This document shows positions 26,730 to 35,004 of a stretch of DNA of 64,000 nucleotides, one piece after another. Each line of letters starts with the position of its first letter. Within the stretch, counting starts at the first letter, position 1. Source of the DNA: Tractidigestivibacter scatoligenes (GTDB lineage: Bacteria > Actinomycetota > Coriobacteriia > Coriobacteriales > Atopobiaceae); contig NZ_LOJF01000011.1 of NCBI RefSeq assembly GCF_001494635.1, positions 62,001 through 126,000 on the forward strand, written 5' to 3'. Both the position numbers and the translations under genes were made by a program. The notes beneath the pieces are model-generated. The model ran no database searches, was not told the DNA's origin, and saw nothing but the letters and a program-made list of their open reading frames with translations.

Positions 26730-27707
26730 CTACCTCTTAATCTCCAGGGTCGGGAACTTCATGTCGCGGTACTTCTTCATCTGGTCCTTGATCTGATCCT
26801 GCTGCGCAAAGAACTCATCGCGCGTCTTGTTGATCTCGTTCAGGTGCTCGGCGCGAGCCTTGTCGTTGTTGCGGTCGCGGATGAGGCCATTCTTGGGGTC
26901 AATCACCAGCATGGGACGACCGGTCTCGGGGTTGGTGCCCAGCGTTCCGCCGGCACCGCACACAGCGCACTCCCACGGGAACTCGATGCCGTCCCAGTGC
27001 TTGTCGCCAGGGTAGACGAGGCTGGAGTGGCAGTTGGGGCACACGCCGTCGTTGGGATCGCCGAGCCAGCCGCGCTCCTCGACGGGGGTGTTGATGGCCT
27101 TCACTATGTTCTCGCCCATCTTGCGCGCGCGGGGCAGCTGGTCGGCGTAGACGAAGGTGTTGCCGGGTCGGCCGTCGCGCGTGGCCATGTAACGGTCGAC
27201 CACCTGGAGGGACTGGGTGAACATGGTCGCCTGCAGGCTCTCGAGCGCCAGCGACTGCCAGTCGTGCATGGAGCCACCCACCGAGATGAGGCCGGCAACG
27301 GTGTGCGGGTTCTCCTTGACGGCACCGATGGCGAGCAGGAACGAGAGCTCATAAGCAAGGAAGCGCTGTGCCAGGCGCGTATAGAGCGAGCTCGGCGTGA
27401 GGTCGTAGGTGGGAACCACGAAGATGATGCCCTGGCACGTGTGCATCTCGGTGATGATCGCGTCCGTGTCGTCCTTGTCCTTGAGGATGCAGCCGTGGTA
27501 CTCCTTCTGAAGGCCGGCTGCCATCTTGCCCATCTGCATGGTGCAGCCCTCGCAGCCGGTGCACGGCAGGATGTTGTAGTCGAAGAGATTGAGCAGCTCG
27601 ACCTCGCCGCCCGCCTCCTCAACGGCGCACAGTGCCTCCTTGGCGAGAGCCTCGCCGTTACCACCCTTCCTGCCTGCGCAAACGGCCATAACCTTGAACT
27701 TTGCCAT
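26730..27707 (-). CDS. Flavodoxin-like NADPH:FMN reductase with zinc ribbon
   Basis: The 325-residue protein repeats the layout of the one at 10989. It has a flavodoxin fold with CTGCEGC (Cys 49, 52, 55), a zinc ribbon (CPNC near 222, then CAVC) and a long charged helical tail. The two differ through most of their length. GGAGAGG precedes the ATG. It lies downstream of the CocE/NonD hydrolase gene, separated by a terminator and a 16-bp palindrome, so it may have its own promoter. The family includes iron-sulfur flavoproteins and quinone or FMN reductases; the partner here is unknown. Confidence 0.85.
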   Translation of the reverse strand: MAKFKVMAVCAGRKGGNGEALAKEALCAVEEAGGEVELLNLFDYNILPCTGCEGCTMQMGKMAAGLQKEYHGCILKDKDDTDAIITEMHTCQGIIFVVPTYDLTPSSLYTRLAQRFLAYELSFLLAIGAVKENPHTVAGLISVGGSMHDWQSLALESLQATMFTQSLQVVDRYMATRDGRPGNTFVYADQLPRARKMGENIVKAINTPVEERGWLGDPNDGVCPNCHSSLVYPGDKHWDGIEFPWECAVCGAGGTLGTNPETGRPMLVIDPKNGLIRDRNNDKARAEHLNEINKTRDEFFAQQDQIKDQMKKYRDMKFPTLEIKR

Positions 27708-27810
27708 GAAGAACCCCTCTCCTGGGATGTGGGATGCTTGGCGCGTGGCACCGGCCTAACCGGTCTCGCGCACGCCTCCCTGATGGTAGGCGGCGGAGTT
27801 CTCGCGGTAT

Positions 27811-27826
27811 TCGTCTGTCGAGACGA
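27811..27826. promoter_or_regulatory. Palindromic operator candidate
   Basis: A perfect inverted repeat, TCGTCT-GTCG-AGACGA, lies about 104 bases before the start of the flavodoxin-like gene at 27707. It suits a dimeric regulator such as the nearby TetR protein. I did not find a second copy at the other promoters of the region. Confidence 0.4.
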
Positions 27827-27910
27827 AACTGCATCCGGGGTTTGGATGAGGGTTGTGCAAACGCACGGTGGCGTGCGGCGCGCACCCGCTGCTGCCGCAC
27901 CGTAACAGAG

Positions 27911-27943
27911 AAGGGCCCTCTGGCCTTGTGCCAGAGGGCCCTA
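27911..27943 (-). terminator. Rho-independent terminator
   Basis: On the minus strand, a perfect stem (AGGGCCCTCTGGC / GCCAGAGGGCCCT) is followed by TCTCTGTT. It ends the PPTase-ACP-hydrolase transcript 30 bases past the hydrolase stop. Confidence 0.85.
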
Positions 27944-27972
27944 CGGCAATGCCGTCTTATCGGGCTGTCTGC

Positions 27973-29892
27973 CTAGCGGTGCACGTACTCGCCCGCCTGG
28001 TACCTCGGTGGCACCACGGGCACCTCGATCCAGGACTCCCACTCGCCACCGGTGTGGATGTTGTGGGTGCCGTGGTTGTCGGTGTCCCACGAGAGCGGCT
28101 CGAACCACCCGTCGCGGATGTAGCGGCCCGAGATCTGCACGCGGAAGCGCTCGCCCTTGTGGTACACGCGAGCAGTGGGCACAATCGCGATGTCAACCGC
28201 GCGCACCTCGCCCTCGGCGAGCTTGTTGGTGTCGGTCATCGTGTAAACCGGGGTGTGCGCCTTGGTGAGGGCGGTGTCGACCGTCGCGCGAGACACGCGG
28301 CACTTGCCCCACGCACCCGGGTGCGGCTCGTCGAGTGTGAGCCAGGGCACCCAGTTGCCCTCGGCGTCGGCCTTCTGGATGTTCACGAAGAGGTCCATGT
28401 CATCGAAGCCGTCGCAGGAGACAAAGAGGTGCAGGTTCATGTAGCCCGTGATCTCGACGTCCTCGGGGAGCGTGAGGTCAAAGTCGACCTCTTCGTCCGC
28501 CGGGTCGTAGCTGGCCTTTGCCTGCGTGGACACCGGCTCGGTCGAGAGCGAGAAGCACGCGGACTTGTGGTCGAGCGGCGCGCAGTCCTTGGGCGCGGAC
28601 GCGTCGAGGTAGAGCTTCTTGTACTGGGTGCGCTTGATGGGCCAGGCCTTCTCGGGGCGCTGCTCCTGGTAGTCCACGTCGTAGCCGTCCATGATGTCCA
28701 GGCGGACGCGCGGCGTCATCTCCCAGCCGTTGTGGATGCCCTTGAGGTAGCGGTCGTAATAGCGCAGCAGGTCCTCGAGGTTCTCGGGGTTGTAGGTGTC
28801 AGGCCACTCGAAGTCCCTGTGCGCGCGCATCCACTTGAGGTGGCTGCGGCAGCGCCTCCAGGCGTTGAACGAGCCCGGCAGGTGGAAGTGCGACCAACCG
28901 GCGGTCTGGTAGACGGGGATCTTGACCTTGCGCACGTCCGCGCGCTTGTCGTTCCAGTAGGCGTTCATGTCAGGGTACATCTTGGCCATGGCGACCTGGT
29001 CGTCGACGCCGTTGGGGCCCGTCACCTGCGCGGCAATGAACTTGTTGAACGAGAGGGCAGGCACGCCACCCTCGAAGAAGCTCTCGCGGTAGAGGTCGGT
29101 CGTGCACTCCCAGGGCGCAATGCAGGCCAGGTGGGGTGGGCAGGTGGAAGCGATGCCCCATTGGTGCATGGCCACACCGGAGTTGCCCGACATGCCTACT
29201 CGGCCGTTGGACCAGAGCTGGGCGGCAACCCACTCCACGAAATCGTAGCCGTCCTCGCGGTCCTGGTGCGTGAACATGTGAACCGAGCCCTCGGAGTGGC
29301 CCGCACCACGCACGTCCACGTTGGCCACGGCGTAGCCCTTGTAGCACCAGAAGAGCGGATCGGGCGACTCGAACTTGGCGCACTTGGAGACCGTCGCGGG
29401 GGGCACGCCCATGATCTGCCACTCGCTCATGCCGTCGCCCGGGCGCTTGCCAAACCATGACCACGAGACGATCGTGGGATAGCGGCCCTCGGCCTCGGGC
29501 TTGTAGATGTCACAATAGATCTTGGTGCCGTCTCGCATGACCACTTCCTGGTCCTGCATGCACACCACGCCGTCAGCCGCTTGGTAGGTGTGTGGGTTGA
29601 ACGGCGGGCAGAAACCCTGGCCCATGCGGGCCATGGGGTCGTCGCTCGCGGAGAGGTCAACCTCTGCCTGGTTGTCGTTGGGCTGACGCGCCACGCGGTA
29701 GGCCGCCATGACCTCGTCCTCGCCAAAGGCCTCGCGGTGCAGGAAGATGTAGCCCTCGGTGTCGGGGTCCCAGTAGATGGGGCACTCGTCCTCGTTGAAG
29801 CTTGCGCACTCGCCCGTCATCTTGATGAGGTCGTGCAGCTTCTTGTCGGTGACGGGAACCCAGTCCTCAGGAATCCTAGGCTCTAGAAACAT
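27973..29892 (-). CDS. CocE/NonD-family alpha/beta hydrolase
   Basis: The 639-residue protein has the X-Pro dipeptidyl-peptidase (S15)-like core: VMRDGTKIYCDIYKP, the nucleophile elbow VGMSGNSG near residue 231, and a C-terminal jelly-roll domain. Relatives hydrolyse acyl esters (cocaine esterase), glutaryl-cephalosporins or peptides. About 110 residues precede the hydrolase core and are not recognised. No signal peptide is seen, so it acts in the cytoplasm. GGGGGC precedes the ATG at 29892. The gene begins 10 bases after an ACP gene, so an acyl-ACP or an ester made from one is a possible substrate. That link is inference. Confidence 0.85.
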   Translation of the reverse strand: MFLEPRIPEDWVPVTDKKLHDLIKMTGECASFNEDECPIYWDPDTEGYIFLHREAFGEDEVMAAYRVARQPNDNQAEVDLSASDDPMARMGQGFCPPFNPHTYQAADGVVCMQDQEVVMRDGTKIYCDIYKPEAEGRYPTIVSWSWFGKRPGDGMSEWQIMGVPPATVSKCAKFESPDPLFWCYKGYAVANVDVRGAGHSEGSVHMFTHQDREDGYDFVEWVAAQLWSNGRVGMSGNSGVAMHQWGIASTCPPHLACIAPWECTTDLYRESFFEGGVPALSFNKFIAAQVTGPNGVDDQVAMAKMYPDMNAYWNDKRADVRKVKIPVYQTAGWSHFHLPGSFNAWRRCRSHLKWMRAHRDFEWPDTYNPENLEDLLRYYDRYLKGIHNGWEMTPRVRLDIMDGYDVDYQEQRPEKAWPIKRTQYKKLYLDASAPKDCAPLDHKSACFSLSTEPVSTQAKASYDPADEEVDFDLTLPEDVEITGYMNLHLFVSCDGFDDMDLFVNIQKADAEGNWVPWLTLDEPHPGAWGKCRVSRATVDTALTKAHTPVYTMTDTNKLAEGEVRAVDIAIVPTARVYHKGERFRVQISGRYIRDGWFEPLSWDTDNHGTHNIHTGGEWESWIEVPVVPPRYQAGEYVHR

Positions 29893-29902
29893 CGCACGCC
29901 CC

Positions 29903-30151
29903 CTACTGGTCGAGAAGGTCGCAGACAAAGTCCGTGGCCTCGCCAAACGTGGCGCAGCGGCGGAACTTCATGTAGGGAACCTCGATGTCGAGCTCGTCCT
30001 CGAGGTAGGTCGTAATCTGCGAGACCTGCACCGACTTGATGCCAAGGTCCGCGAACTTGGTGTCCTCCGTAAACTCGGAGGGGTCCTTCCCAAAGAGCTG
30101 GCTGGCGCGGGTGGTGAGCGCGTCCCAAACTTCCTGACGATCCTGGTCCAT
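29903..30151 (-). CDS. Acyl carrier protein, pathway-specific (copy B)
   Basis: The 82-residue acidic protein has ACP form, with the attachment serine Ser 40 in ADLGIKSVQVSQITTYLEDE. The usual DSL is replaced by Lys-Ser-Val. It differs from both the other pathway ACP (21832) and AcpP (61675). AAGGGGC precedes the ATG at 30151; the frame extension to 30265 is not supported. It lies between a phosphopantetheinyl transferase gene and the CocE/NonD hydrolase gene on one strand, so it is probably loaded by the former and serves the latter. Confidence 0.88.
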   Translation of the reverse strand: MDQDRQEVWDALTTRASQLFGKDPSEFTEDTKFADLGIKSVQVSQITTYLEDELDIEVPYMKFRRCATFGEATDFVCDLLDQ

Positions 30152-30306
30152 GTCTGCCCCTTTCGCGGCGTCGATAAAGCTTCTTACGTGTATGAGTTTG
30201 GGGCCGGACGCATGGCCGGGCAATGTAAGGGGATTCAAATTGGGGCCATGGGGCCACCGGCGCATTGTGCATCAGTGCAAAGGAACGCCGAGAGGTACCG
30301 ACGCGA

Positions 30307-30954
30307 TTAGTGCTTGTGGGCGCTCTGCTCGCCCTCGAGAAGCGAGATGGCCTCGCGCATGCCCAGGCGATGGACGAGAGGTGCTGGCTCTTCTCGGGTG
30401 GCGCAGGTCACCGCGTGGCCGTCTACCAGCGTGTGCGCGGTCTGCCAGCCCTGAGGGAGCTGCCCTCCTCGCACGTCGAAGGCAAAGCCGCGACCATCGG
30501 CCTTGAGCACGGCCTCCACGCGTGTCCATGCAAGCGCGAATGCCATAGCCGGGTCTGGCGAGGCCTCCGTCTTCGCCAGCTCCTCGGCCGAGAGCACCCT
30601 CCGTAGGGCGTCTCGCTGGAGCCTGCCGTACTGGGCTGGCACCTCCTCCACGTCCACGCCCACCACGTCGGGAGCAACCGCGAGGACGGCAATACCATCG
30701 TCGTGCGAAAGCCCAATGTGCGGGAAACCCGTGGCCAGCTCCGGCTTGCCCTCGGGTCCCAGCACAAGCGCGTCATCCGATTGCACGCCAAGGACGGACG
30801 CCAGGAGTAGCCCCGCCGCAAACTCACCCAAGCGCGCAGGCTCCGGCGCTTTAGTCGTTGCCTTCCCCTGGTAGCGCGGACAAACGAGCCTCAGGTGAGA
30901 GGCCCAGTCTACAGGTGCGTCTGTGAGTGGCATGATGTGCAGGTCAACGTGCAT
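30307..30954 (-). CDS. 4'-Phosphopantetheinyl transferase
   Basis: The 215-residue protein is of Sfp/AcpT-like form. The metal-binding GVDVEEV lies near residue 97 and the WTRVEAVLKADG signature near 141. It transfers the phosphopantetheine arm from CoA to carrier proteins. GGAG lies 7 bases before the second ATG (30954), which is therefore preferred over the ATG at 30960. It heads the PPTase-ACP-hydrolase set, 155 bases before the ACP. A housekeeping AcpS is usually encoded elsewhere, so this one is probably dedicated to the two pathway ACPs. Confidence 0.88.
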   Translation of the reverse strand: MHVDLHIMPLTDAPVDWASHLRLVCPRYQGKATTKAPEPARLGEFAAGLLLASVLGVQSDDALVLGPEGKPELATGFPHIGLSHDDGIAVLAVAPDVVGVDVEEVPAQYGRLQRDALRRVLSAEELAKTEASPDPAMAFALAWTRVEAVLKADGRGFAFDVRGGQLPQGWQTAHTLVDGHAVTCATREEPAPLVHRLGMREAISLLEGEQSAHKH

Positions 30955-30980
30955 GCGCATACTCCGGATAAGGATGCTAA

Positions 30981-31017
30981 CAAGAAGGCGGGCTCGGCGC
31001 GTGTGCCGAACCCGCCA
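30981..31017 (-). terminator. Rho-independent terminator
   Basis: On the minus strand, a stem (GGCGGGTTCGGC / GCCGAGCCCGCC) is followed by TTCTTGTT. It ends leuS just before the PPTase gene. Confidence 0.85.
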
Positions 31018-31054
31018 TAACAGATGCCAGCGTACGCCAGACGGCGCAGACGTG

Positions 31055-33619
31055 CTAGATGGCGACGATGTTCACCAGGCGTCCGGGCACCACTACGACC
31101 TTCTTCACGGTCTTGCCGGCGATCTGCTCGGCAACCGCCTCGCGTGCCGCGGCCTCGAGCTCCTCCTTGGAGACGTCGGCAGCCACCTGTATGCGGGCGC
31201 GCACCTTGCCCTTGACCTGCACTGCGATCTCAACCAGGTCGCTCTTGGCCTGCTCGGCGTCAAACTTGGGCCAGGGCTCGTTGTACACGGAGCCGGTAAG
31301 GCCAAGCGCCTCGTGGAAGAGCTCCTCTGCCCAGTGCGGGCAGATGGGGGCCAGCATGGTCACGATGTCGTGGGCAACGCGCCAGGCGAGGGCGGCGTCG
31401 CGCTTGTCCTCGGGGACGTCGTTCACGTACTTGGACGCCGCGTTCACAAGCTCCATCGACGCGGAGATGGCCGTGTTGAACTGGCCGCGGTCAAAGTCGT
31501 TCGTGCACTTGATGCCCAGCTCGTGGAGGGCGCGATTGAGCTCTGCGTCTGCACCGGAGAGCTTTGCGGGGTCGACCTCTCCCCTCTTGGCGCCGTGCGA
31601 GAGCAGCCACACCACGCGCCAGGCGCGCTTGATGAAGCGGTTGGCGCCCGCGACCGCCTCGGGGTCCCAATCGAAGTCCTTCTCGGGCGGAGCCACGAAG
31701 AGGATGGCCAAGCGCATGGTGTCCGCGCCGTAGGGGTCGATCACGCTGGAGGGCGGGACCACGTTGCCCTTGGACTTGGACATGGTGTCGCCGTTCTCGT
31801 CCTTGACCATGCCCTGGCAGAGCAGGTTGGTGAAGGGCTCGTCCACGTCGATCATGCCCATGTCGCGCAGGACCTTAGTCCAGAAGCGCGAGTAGAGCAG
31901 GTGGAGAATTGCGTGCTCGATGCCACCGATGTAGTTGTCGACGGGCATCCAGCGGTCCACGGCCTCCTTGGAGAAGGGGGCCTTGTCGTTGTGGGGATCG
32001 GTGTAGCGCAGGTAGTACCAGCTGGAGCACGTGAAGGTGTCCATGGTGTCGGTGATGCGCTTGGCCGGCTTGCCGCACTTGGGGCAGGTGGTCTCGTAGA
32101 ACTCGGGGCACTCGGCGAGGGTGTCGCCTGCGCCCAGATCGAGGTTGTCGGGCAGGCGCACCGGCAGCTGGTCCTCAGGCACGGGCACGTCGCCACAGCA
32201 GTCACAGTGGATCATGGGGATGGGGTTGCCCCAGTAGCGCTGGCGGCTGATGAGCCAGTCGCGCAGGCGGAACTGCACCTTGGTGCGGCCGCAGCCGTGC
32301 TCCTCGAGCCAGGCAACGATGGCGTCGACGGCCTCGGAGTGCTTTCCGCCCTTCATGCCCGTGAACTGGCCGGACTGCACGAGGTAGCCCTCGGCTGCCA
32401 TAGCCTGGTCCCAGTCGACGTTGGTCACGCGCAGCTCGCGCTCGTCCTTGAGCTCGTCGTAGAGGGGATCTTCCTTCTGGCAGATGATCGGCGGGATGGG
32501 CAGGCCGTACTTACGCGCGAAGTCGAAGTCGCGCTGGTCACCGCAGGGGACGCCCATCACGGCGCCGGTGCCGTAGTCGAGAAGGACGTAGTCGGCAACC
32601 CACAGCGGGGCGGGCTTGCCCGTCACGGGGTTGATCACGTAGCGGCCGGTGAAGACTCCGTGCTTCTCGCGCGCAGAGCCCTGGCGGTCCACAGAGGAGA
32701 CCTTCTCGGTTGCCTCCTTGAGGCGCAGGTAGTCGGCCTCGTACTGGGTGCCCTTGACGAGCTCGGCGGCAAGGTCGCTCTCGGGCGGGAGCACCATGAA
32801 CGAGACGCCAAAGATGGTGTCGGCGCGCGTAGTGAAGACGGAGATCGTGCGGTCGGTGGGCGTCACGCCGTCCTCGGCGGCCAGCCTGAAGTCGATCTCG
32901 GCGCCCTCGGAGCGACCGATCCAGTTGCGCTGCTGGGCCTTGACGTTCTCCGGCCAGCCGGTGAGCTTGTCGAGGTCATCGAGGAGCTCCTGGGCGTAGT
33001 CGGTGATCTTGAGGTACCACTGGGAGAGCTCGCGCTTCTCGGGGATGGAGCCGCAGCGCCAGCAGCGGCCCTCGACGACCTGCTCGTTGGCGAGGACCGT
33101 CTTGCAGGTGGGGCACCAGTTCACGGGGCTGGTGGCGCGATACGCCAGGCCGCGCTTCCACATCTCGATGAACATCCACTGGCCCCACTTGTAGTACTCG
33201 GGGTCGCAGGTGTTGAACATGCGGTCGTAGTCGTACGAGAAGCCCATGCGCTTCATGGTCTTGACGGCCTGTGCGATGTTCTGGTAGGTCCACTTGGCAG
33301 CTTGCGTGTGGTGCTTGATGGCCGCGTTCTCGGCAGGGAGGCCAAAGGCGTCGAAGCCCATGGGGTGCAGCACGTCATAGCCGCGCATGCGAGCCTGGCG
33401 GGCCATGGCGTCACCGATGGTGTAGTTGCGCGCGTGGCCCATGTGGAGGTCACCCGAGGGATACGGGAACATCTCGAGTACGTACTTCTTGGGCTTGGAG
33501 GGGTCCTCGTCGGTCTTGTAGAGCTCCTCGTCCTCCCAGGTCTTCTGCCACTTGGTCTCTATGGCCTGCGCGTCGTAGGCAGGCACCTCGAAGTCATTCT
33601 GCTGAGTGCTGTCGCACAT
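31055..33619 (-). CDS. leuS: Leucyl-tRNA synthetase
   Basis: LeuRS charges tRNA-Leu. The 854-residue class I enzyme has the HIGH box (PSGDLHMGHARNY near 57), a zinc-binding insert (CPTC and CWRC near 167-185) and the editing domain. The KMSKS loop reads TMSKSKG near 613, followed by the C-terminal anticodon-binding domain. AAGGGGC precedes the ATG at 33619. Length and motifs are complete. It is a single-gene transcript with its own extended -10 promoter and terminator. Confidence 0.98.
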   Translation of the reverse strand: MCDSTQQNDFEVPAYDAQAIETKWQKTWEDEELYKTDEDPSKPKKYVLEMFPYPSGDLHMGHARNYTIGDAMARQARMRGYDVLHPMGFDAFGLPAENAAIKHHTQAAKWTYQNIAQAVKTMKRMGFSYDYDRMFNTCDPEYYKWGQWMFIEMWKRGLAYRATSPVNWCPTCKTVLANEQVVEGRCWRCGSIPEKRELSQWYLKITDYAQELLDDLDKLTGWPENVKAQQRNWIGRSEGAEIDFRLAAEDGVTPTDRTISVFTTRADTIFGVSFMVLPPESDLAAELVKGTQYEADYLRLKEATEKVSSVDRQGSAREKHGVFTGRYVINPVTGKPAPLWVADYVLLDYGTGAVMGVPCGDQRDFDFARKYGLPIPPIICQKEDPLYDELKDERELRVTNVDWDQAMAAEGYLVQSGQFTGMKGGKHSEAVDAIVAWLEEHGCGRTKVQFRLRDWLISRQRYWGNPIPMIHCDCCGDVPVPEDQLPVRLPDNLDLGAGDTLAECPEFYETTCPKCGKPAKRITDTMDTFTCSSWYYLRYTDPHNDKAPFSKEAVDRWMPVDNYIGGIEHAILHLLYSRFWTKVLRDMGMIDVDEPFTNLLCQGMVKDENGDTMSKSKGNVVPPSSVIDPYGADTMRLAILFVAPPEKDFDWDPEAVAGANRFIKRAWRVVWLLSHGAKRGEVDPAKLSGADAELNRALHELGIKCTNDFDRGQFNTAISASMELVNAASKYVNDVPEDKRDAALAWRVAHDIVTMLAPICPHWAEELFHEALGLTGSVYNEPWPKFDAEQAKSDLVEIAVQVKGKVRARIQVAADVSKEELEAAAREAVAEQIAGKTVKKVVVVPGRLVNIVAI

Positions 33620-33655
33620 GTGAAGCCCCTTCTCGCTCCTTTGCATAGCCTGTCG

Positions 33656-33664
33656 ATTCTAGCA
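33656..33664 (-). promoter_or_regulatory. Extended -10 promoter of leuS
   Basis: On the minus strand, TGCTAGAAT (extended -10, TGnTAnAAT form) lies 37 bases before the leuS start. No clear -35 is visible, which fits an extended -10 promoter. The resulting leader would be about 30 bases, too short for a T-box. Confidence 0.55.
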
Positions 33665-33838
33665 GGTATCCCCGTGCGCGGCAGGGATGCGGAACCTGCT
33701 GGACACACAGCGGGAGCGGGCGGGGCGGGGCGCGGCCGTGGTGCAGCGGCGGAGTGGCGGTACCGAGGCGACGCCCCTCTCGGCGCTGGCACCATGGCCT
33801 TCTCGGCACCCGCCCTCTGCTCCTTCTAGACCCACCTT

Positions 33839-33927
33839 CCGCGGAGAATAGCTCCTTTTCTTAAACCGACGCCGCGTTTCCGCAGGTCACCGCTACCAAG
33901 TTTCAGAAAAGGAGCTAACCTCCGCGG
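33839..33927. repeat. Long-armed palindrome, type A copy 1
   Basis: The arms are 23 bases each, with 21 matches (CCGCGGAGAATAGCTCCTTT... against ...AGGAGCTAACCTCCGCGG). They enclose about 43 bases that include GCGTTTCCGCAG. A second copy is at 54837-54916. Confidence 0.8.
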
Positions 33928-33991
33928 CCAGGCGTCATCCCAGGTGCTATGCCAGCGGTCATCCCGGGCGCCAATCGATTCTCGCCCGCAG

Positions 33992-34067
33992 TTATTGCAC
34001 GTTATTTCTCGCCCGAGGCGCATTTTTCCTGTTGGTTGATAAATTCTCAGGAATTTCGCGCAATAAA
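33992..34067. repeat. Palindrome, type B copy 1 (degenerate)
   Basis: The outer arms TTATTGCACG / CGCGCAATAA enclose an imperfect inner stem (TTTCCTG / CAGGAA). The sequence resembles the better preserved element at 52110-52188. Both are followed closely by the same CGCCGAGAA-type motif (as TCTCGGCG in the second). Confidence 0.6.
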
Positions 34068-34150
34068 TACGCCGAGAAGGACTGACATCCCTGAGATGAG
34101 CCCGCACGGAAAATCGGGACCTCCATCCGTCTGCTCACCCGCCCGCCCGC

Positions 34151-34235
34151 GCGTTCGTTATCGGTTTCCGAGAAGCGGGCACAGCGTTTCCGCACCCCCC
34201 AGTCGTCGCAATTCTCGGATACCGATAAGAAACGC
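34151..34235. repeat. Long-armed palindrome, type C
   Basis: The 24-base arms (GCGTTCGTTATCGGTTTCCG... and its complement at 34212-34235) have 21 matches. The centre contains CGTTTCCGCA, the same motif found in the centre of both type A elements, although the arms are unrelated. Confidence 0.75.
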
Positions 34236-34408
34236 GAGGCTGAGCGGGGACAGCGGCGGCCCGGGCCGGGAACGCGGCAACCGGGGACGCAGGCGAGGGC
34301 ATAGACGTCGGCGCCCCGGGCGGCGCCCCCCCGGTCGCAAGAAAATCACTCCTCCTTTAGAAGAAGCAACGGCATCCGATGACCGCACGAAAGCGCATCT
34401 CGATTGCT

Positions 34409-34423
34409 GTTCAACTGTTGAAC
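34409..34423. promoter_or_regulatory. 15-bp palindrome before MerR-like gene
   Basis: GTTCAAC-T-GTTGAAC is a perfect inverted repeat about 31 bases before the MerR-like ATG. Its position fits an autoregulatory operator. A GTTAAC follows at 34431. Confidence 0.5.
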
Positions 34424-34453
34424 GGGTTTGGTTAACACAAAGGAGGTGAGCAC

Positions 34454-34981
34454 ATGGGGGCTACAAAATGCCGTGGCTGGAAGATTGCCGAGGTCGAGCG
34501 GCTCGTGGGGCTATCGCGTCGCGACATACAACGTGCCTGTTACCAGGGGCGCGGGGGCATGGGAGTCCTCAAGCCAAGCGATGGCAGCTGGGGGCGTCGC
34601 ACGTACGACGAGCAGGACCTGGCGGTGCTCTTCCTTCTCGCACAGAAGCGACGAGAAGGCCTCACGCTCTCTCAGGCAGCCGAGCGGCTTCGTGATGACA
34701 CGGCTGGCCACACATTGTCGCAGCTTCTTGATATCGAGGCGGAGAGGCTCTCCGAGCAGCTGGAAGATATTGAAGACCGCCTTGTTCGCGCGGAGGCGCT
34801 CGCCGCCGCAATCGAGGAAGAGCCGACAAGGACGCAGCAGCTCTCGCAGGCAAAAGCCCATGCGGAAGAGATGGGGAAGGTGCCGGAATGCCCCAGCGCT
34901 CCCCTCCCCTTGCGGGAGGACCTGCCCGGCATGGACCTTCTGCAAGCACTTATGGATGATCCGGATGAACAGACACACTGA
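34454..34981 (+). CDS. MerR-like transcriptional regulator
   Basis: The 175-residue protein begins with a MerR-type winged helix (IAEVERLVGLSRRDIQRACY, residues 11-30, then RRTYDEQDLAVLFLLAQKRR). A helical region follows that could form the usual dimer coiled coil. It has no conserved metal-binding cysteine cluster, so it is not a classical metal sensor. AAAGGAGGTG gives a near-perfect ribosome site. The DUF4230 gene starts 23 bases later with a similar site, so the two form an operon. The ligand is unknown. Confidence 0.8.
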   Translation: MGATKCRGWKIAEVERLVGLSRRDIQRACYQGRGGMGVLKPSDGSWGRRTYDEQDLAVLFLLAQKRREGLTLSQAAERLRDDTAGHTLSQLLDIEAERLSEQLEDIEDRLVRAEALAAAIEEEPTRTQQLSQAKAHAEEMGKVPECPSAPLPLREDLPGMDLLQALMDDPDEQTH

Positions 34982-35004
34982 GCAGACGCACAAAGGAGGC
35001 ACCA

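Larger units (their letters stand above)
33665..34453. other. Gene-free stretch with palindromic elements
   Basis: This nearly 800-bp gap between leuS and the MerR-like gene has no convincing coding sequence. Three separate long-armed palindromes occupy much of it (33839-33927, 33992-34067, 34151-34235). A GC-rich low-complexity run follows (about 34250-34335). The right end holds a 15-bp palindrome and the ribosome site of the MerR-like gene. Confidence 0.6.

Noticed and set aside
14266-30954. Phloroglucinol or acetylphloroglucinol pathway cluster
   Set aside because: Thiolase-DUF35 plus Pta-kinase recalls these pathways, but no phloroglucinol reductase, PhlA or PhlD homologue is seen, so I did not assign it.
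33640-33840. T-box leader upstream of leuS
   Set aside because: A CGGTACCGCC string resembles a T-box bulge, but there is no Stem I pattern, specifier or terminator, and an extended -10 promoter lies downstream of it.
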